Positions 60,157 to 64,000 of a stretch of 64,000 nt of DNA are shown here, one piece after another. Position numbers and translations under genes: made by a program. Location of the stretch: contig NZ_CP016438.1 in NCBI RefSeq assembly GCF_001685355.1, positions 1,922,001 to 1,986,000 on the forward strand, read 5' to 3'. The stretch's first letter is position 1; each line of letters starts with the position of its first letter. Source of the stretch: Streptomyces lincolnensis (lineage in GTDB: Bacteria; Actinomycetota; Actinomycetes; Streptomycetales; Streptomycetaceae). Below the pieces are notes generated by a model. That model was given only the letters and a program-made list of their open reading frames with translations. It searched no databases and had not been told where the DNA came from.

Positions 60157-61623
60157 TCACTTCTCAGATGGTGCGAGACGGGAACGGCGATGGCCGTATA
60201 CGAAGTAGAACACGAGCCCGACGGCCATCCAGACCCCGAAGACCACCCAGGTGACGGCCGACAGGCTGCCCATCATCCACACGCAGAACCCGAGACCGAG
60301 GGCGGGCAGCACCGGCGACAGCGGCACCCGGAAGGTGCGGGGCATGTCGGGACGGGTCCGGCGCAGCACCACGACCGCGATGTTGACCAGGGCGAACGCG
60401 AAGAGCGTGCCGATGCTGGTGGCGTCGGCCAGCTGTCCCAGCGGGATCGCGGCCGCCAGCACTCCGCAGAACAGGGAGACGATCAGGGTGTTGGCGCGGG
60501 GCGCGCCGGACTTGGGGTGGACGCGCGAGAAGACCTTGGGCACGAGGCCGTCCCGGGACATCGCGAACAGGATGCGGGTCTGGCCGTAGAGGACGGTCAG
60601 GACGACGCTCGCGATGGCGACGACCGCGCAGAACGCCAGCAGGGTGCCCCAGAAGGTCTGTCCGGTGACCTCGCGCATGATCTGGGCGAGCGCGGCCTCG
60701 GAGTCGGTGAAGTCCCGCCAGGGCTTCGCGCCGACGGCGACGGCCGCGACGAGCACGTACAGCGCCGTCACGACGACCAGCGACAGCATGATCGCGCGGG
60801 GCAGGTCGCGCTGTGCGTTCTTCGCCTCCTCACCGGCCGTGGAGGCGGCGTCGAAGCCGATGTAGGAGAAGAACAGCGTCGCTCCGGCCGCGCTGACGCC
60901 GGCCATGCCCAGCGGCATGAAGTTCTCGTAGTTGCCGGTGCGCAGGCCCTGGACGCCGATCGCGCAGAACAGCACCAGCGCGGCGATCTTCACGACGACC
61001 ATGACGGTGTTGGCGCGGGCGGACTCCCGGGCCCCGCCGAGCAGGAACGCCATGGCCAGCAGGACGACGATCAGGGCCGGCAGGTTGAAGAGGCCGCCGT
61101 CGCCGGGCGGGGCCGACAGCGCGGCCGGGAGGGTGACGCCGATGGTCCCGTCGAGCAGGTCGTTCAGGTACTCGCCCCAGCCGACGGCCACGGCGGCGAC
61201 CGAGACGCCGTACTCCAGGACCAGGCACCAGCCGCAGATCCAGGCGATCAGTTCGCCCATGGTTGCGTATGCGTACGAGTACGAGGATCCGGCGACCGGG
61301 ATGGTGCCCGCGAGTTCGGCGTAGGAGAGGGCCGAGAAGAGCGCGGTGAGACCGGCGATCACGAAGGAGAGGGTGACGGCGGGGCCCGCCTTGGGGACGG
61401 CCTCGCCGAGGACGACGAAGATGCCGGTGCCTAGGGTGGCACCGATGCTGATCATGGTCAGCTGCCACAGGCCCAGGGAGCGCCGGAGCGAGCCGCCTTC
61501 TCCCTGGCCCCCCTCCGCGACCAGGCGTTCCACCGGCTTGCGCCGCATGAGCCGGGCGCCGAGCCCCGGGGACGCGGGGGCGTTGCCGGTGGGGTGGTGC
61601 GGGGGTGCGCCTTGGTCGAGCAC
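60157..61623 (-). CDS. Cationic amino acid transporter (CAT/YfnA type APC permease)
   Basis: A 488-residue APC-family permease with about 12-14 helices. SLGLWQLTMISIGATLGTGIFVVLGEAVPKAGPAV, GSSYSYAYATMGELIAWICGWCLVLEYGVSVAAVAVGW and FFSYIGFDAASTAGEEAKNAQRDLPRAI are the signatures of the CAT branch, whose members carry arginine, lysine or ornithine. A GTG start at 61623 has GAAGGAG upstream; longer frames lack such a site. With lrp downstream and lysine-degradation genes 3 kb away, lysine uptake is the best guess. Confidence 0.92.
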   Translation of the reverse strand: MLDQGAPPHHPTGNAPASPGLGARLMRRKPVERLVAEGGQGEGGSLRRSLGLWQLTMISIGATLGTGIFVVLGEAVPKAGPAVTLSFVIAGLTALFSALSYAELAGTIPVAGSSYSYAYATMGELIAWICGWCLVLEYGVSVAAVAVGWGEYLNDLLDGTIGVTLPAALSAPPGDGGLFNLPALIVVLLAMAFLLGGARESARANTVMVVVKIAALVLFCAIGVQGLRTGNYENFMPLGMAGVSAAGATLFFSYIGFDAASTAGEEAKNAQRDLPRAIMLSLVVVTALYVLVAAVAVGAKPWRDFTDSEAALAQIMREVTGQTFWGTLLAFCAVVAIASVVLTVLYGQTRILFAMSRDGLVPKVFSRVHPKSGAPRANTLIVSLFCGVLAAAIPLGQLADATSIGTLFAFALVNIAVVVLRRTRPDMPRTFRVPLSPVLPALGLGFCVWMMGSLSAVTWVVFGVWMAVGLVFYFVYGHRRSRLAPSEK

Positions 61624-61673
61624 GCGCTGACTCCTTCGTCGCTGCCTCTCAGGGCGGCGGGGACCGGCGGCAT

Positions 61674-61709
61674 CCCCGAGCGAGCGGGGACCCACCGAGC
61701 GGGGTCCCC
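61674..61709 (-). promoter_or_regulatory. Mutually exclusive leader hairpins upstream of the CAT permease
   Basis: GGGGACCC/GGGTCCCC (61686-61693 with 61702-61709) forms an 8-bp stem. CCCCG/CGGGG (61674-61678 with 61685-61689) forms a second stem that needs the same bases. In the leader RNA only one can form at a time, 50 nt before the start codon. It may be an attenuator-like or translational control element, or chance in GC-rich DNA. Confidence 0.4.
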
Positions 61710-61769
61710 GCCACGCCACGTACAGCGCACGACCTTACGAGCCGATTCGTCACGGTCGTAATGCAGCAA

Positions 61770-61851
61770 CCTTGCGCGTCTGGACAAGATCGTTGCGTGC
61801 TTCGCGGGCGGACGGGTGTTCGTTGCGCGCCAGCTGCGGACCGTTGTGTGA
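61770..61851. promoter_or_regulatory. Phased CGTTGCG repeats upstream of the CAT permease
   Basis: CCTTGCGCGT (61770), CGTTGCGTGC (61791), CGTTGCGCGC (61821) and CGTTGTGTGA (61842) run in the same orientation with starts 21, 30 and 21 bp apart. They match the array upstream of davA. Regularly phased sites are typical of Lrp-type octamers that wrap DNA. Confidence 0.7.
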
Positions 61852-61860
61852 AGCCCCTGG

Positions 61861-62250
61861 TCAGCGGTCTTCCGGGAGCCCCGCAATGGCCCGCGCCTCG
61901 GCGGTGTCGGTCTCGTCGAAGCCCATCTGGCCGGGCTTGCCGTAGGCCTCCGCCTGGGCGTCGATCCAGCGCGCGTGCGCCTCCCACGCGGCCTGTTTGC
62001 TGGTGCCCAGCGCGGCCCCGATCTGCGACCAGGACGCCCCGGCCGCACGGGCCGAGCGGACGGTGAGTTGCCGGCCGTAGGCGGCCTTGCGGGCCACGAC
62101 CTCGCTCAGCGCGAGCAGTTCGAGCAGCTCGGTCCGGTCGGGGGCCGTGTCCGTGCCCGCGCCCATCGCTTCCCGCATGCGCAGCTCGTCGAGGCGGGCG
62201 ACGGCGGTCAGCAGCGTGTACTGCGGTTCGATGCTCTCCGGTGTCGTCAT
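61861..62250 (-). CDS. Small HTH-like protein
   Basis: A 129-residue soluble protein. The centre has a helix-turn-helix-like segment (SARAAGASWSQIGAALGTSKQAAWEAHARW) seen in many small Streptomyces proteins, with a helical N-terminal part (LLELLALSEVVARKAAYGRQL). The ATG at 62250 lies 7 nt behind AAGTCT (-10) with TTGACG 17 bp before it, so the mRNA is probably leaderless. A perfect 50-bp inverted repeat covers this promoter. Probable DNA-binding protein, possibly autoregulated; target unknown. Confidence 0.8.
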   Translation of the reverse strand: MTTPESIEPQYTLLTAVARLDELRMREAMGAGTDTAPDRTELLELLALSEVVARKAAYGRQLTVRSARAAGASWSQIGAALGTSKQAAWEAHARWIDAQAEAYGKPGQMGFDETDTAEARAIAGLPEDR

Positions 62251-62264
62251 GCGATCCAGACTTG

Positions 62265-62314
62265 CGTCAAGGCTGCCTGACGTCAAGAGGACTTGACGTC
62301 AGGCAGCCTTGACG
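62265..62314. promoter_or_regulatory. 50-bp perfect inverted repeat over the HTH gene promoter
   Basis: Two exact 23-bp arms (62265-62287 and 62292-62314) flank AGGA. Each arm holds TGACGTCA (itself palindromic) and CGTCAAGG or CCTTGACG. The repeat includes the -35 of the downstream minus-strand gene. It may be a double operator, and it also could fold as a hairpin at the end of the guaB1 transcript. Confidence 0.85.
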
Positions 62315-62342
62315 ACTTCGGGTCCGGAAGGGAGCCGAGGCC

Positions 62343-63963
<1,621 letters not shown>

Positions 63964-64000
63964 TCAGACGCGGGCCAGAGCGGCCCGCGCCGCCTCGATG
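63964..64000 (-). CDS. C-terminus of a gene running off the window
   Basis: A minus-strand frame open to the window edge ends with the residues IEAARAALARV and TGA at 63964-63966. The Ala/Arg-rich end with high third-position GC looks like a genuine Streptomyces C-terminus, but 12 codons are too few to identify it. Confidence 0.4.
   Translation of the reverse strand, partial: IEAARAALARV

Overview
The window is chromosomal DNA from a high-GC actinomycete, almost certainly a Streptomyces. The base composition is very G+C rich at third codon positions. GTG and TTG starts and 4-base ATGA/GTGA stop-start overlaps are frequent. Several marker loci have a fixed order known in Streptomyces: smeA-sffA, a SigR-type promoter on rbpA, fxsA, ppm1, a GH18 chitinase, an FMN-riboswitch rib operon followed by hisE-hisG, and guaB1. 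I remember the same order from the S. coelicolor SCO1415-SCO1461 region; that is memory, not a search. I see no tRNA or rRNA gene, insertion sequence, prophage or CRISPR array.

Layout. 1-8.6 kb: the 3' part of an APC permease, then a three-gene condensin-like operon (kleisin-like, MukE-like, SMC-like; JetABC/MksFEB order) with no JetD nuclease beside it. 8.7-14.1 kb: a 5-oxoproline locus (FCD-GntR regulator, MFS transporter, YcsI-like protein, pxpA, pxpB, pxpC). 14.1-17.3 kb: a coupled SGNH-hydrolase and two-glycosyltransferase operon. 17.5-26.1 kb: HEAT and ankyrin proteins, smeA-sffA (sporulation septum), a YczR/YczE pair, GDPD and MFS genes. 26.2-33.4 kb: rbpA, fxsA, ppm1, an amidohydrolase, an Lrp regulator, small Streptomyces-type proteins and an acyl-CoA dehydrogenase. 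33.6-40.6 kb: chitinase with a DasR-type promoter, a TetR regulator, a 46-residue membrane protein missed by long-ORF searches, a secreted C39-like protein, a P-loop kinase, a short-RNA candidate and an EccA-like AAA+ protein. 40.6-48.2 kb: two CNNM/CorC proteins and one long co-directional run ribE-ribM-ribBA-ribH-hisE-hisG-PH protein behind an FMN riboswitch. 48.3-54.5 kb: an orphan chitinase-type promoter, a ROK/MFS pair, an NCS2 permease, a GH6 enzyme and a DUF5995 protein. 54.5-62.3 kb: lysine monooxygenase pathway genes (davB, davA), an Lrp regulator and a cationic amino-acid permease, which share a phased repeat motif upstream. 62.3-64 kb: a small HTH-like gene with a 50-bp perfect inverted repeat over its promoter, guaB1, and the last codons of one more gene.

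How the genes work together. The clearest new proposals are: (i) a lysine-degradation regulon (permease, Lrp, davA, davB) tied together by a CGTTGCG-type motif repeated at 21/30/21 and 22/31 bp; (ii) a nuclease-less Wadjet/Mks-like condensin whose SMC subunit has Asp-Asn in place of the usual Walker B Asp-Glu; (iii) an FtsK-like SffA lacking the Walker A lysine; (iv) two promoter/operator modules of identical geometry, one driving a chitinase and one with no gene behind it; (v) a short terminator-bounded transcript candidate at 38.35 kb. All functional statements come from reading the sequence and from remembered family knowledge; nothing was searched or computed outside the window.
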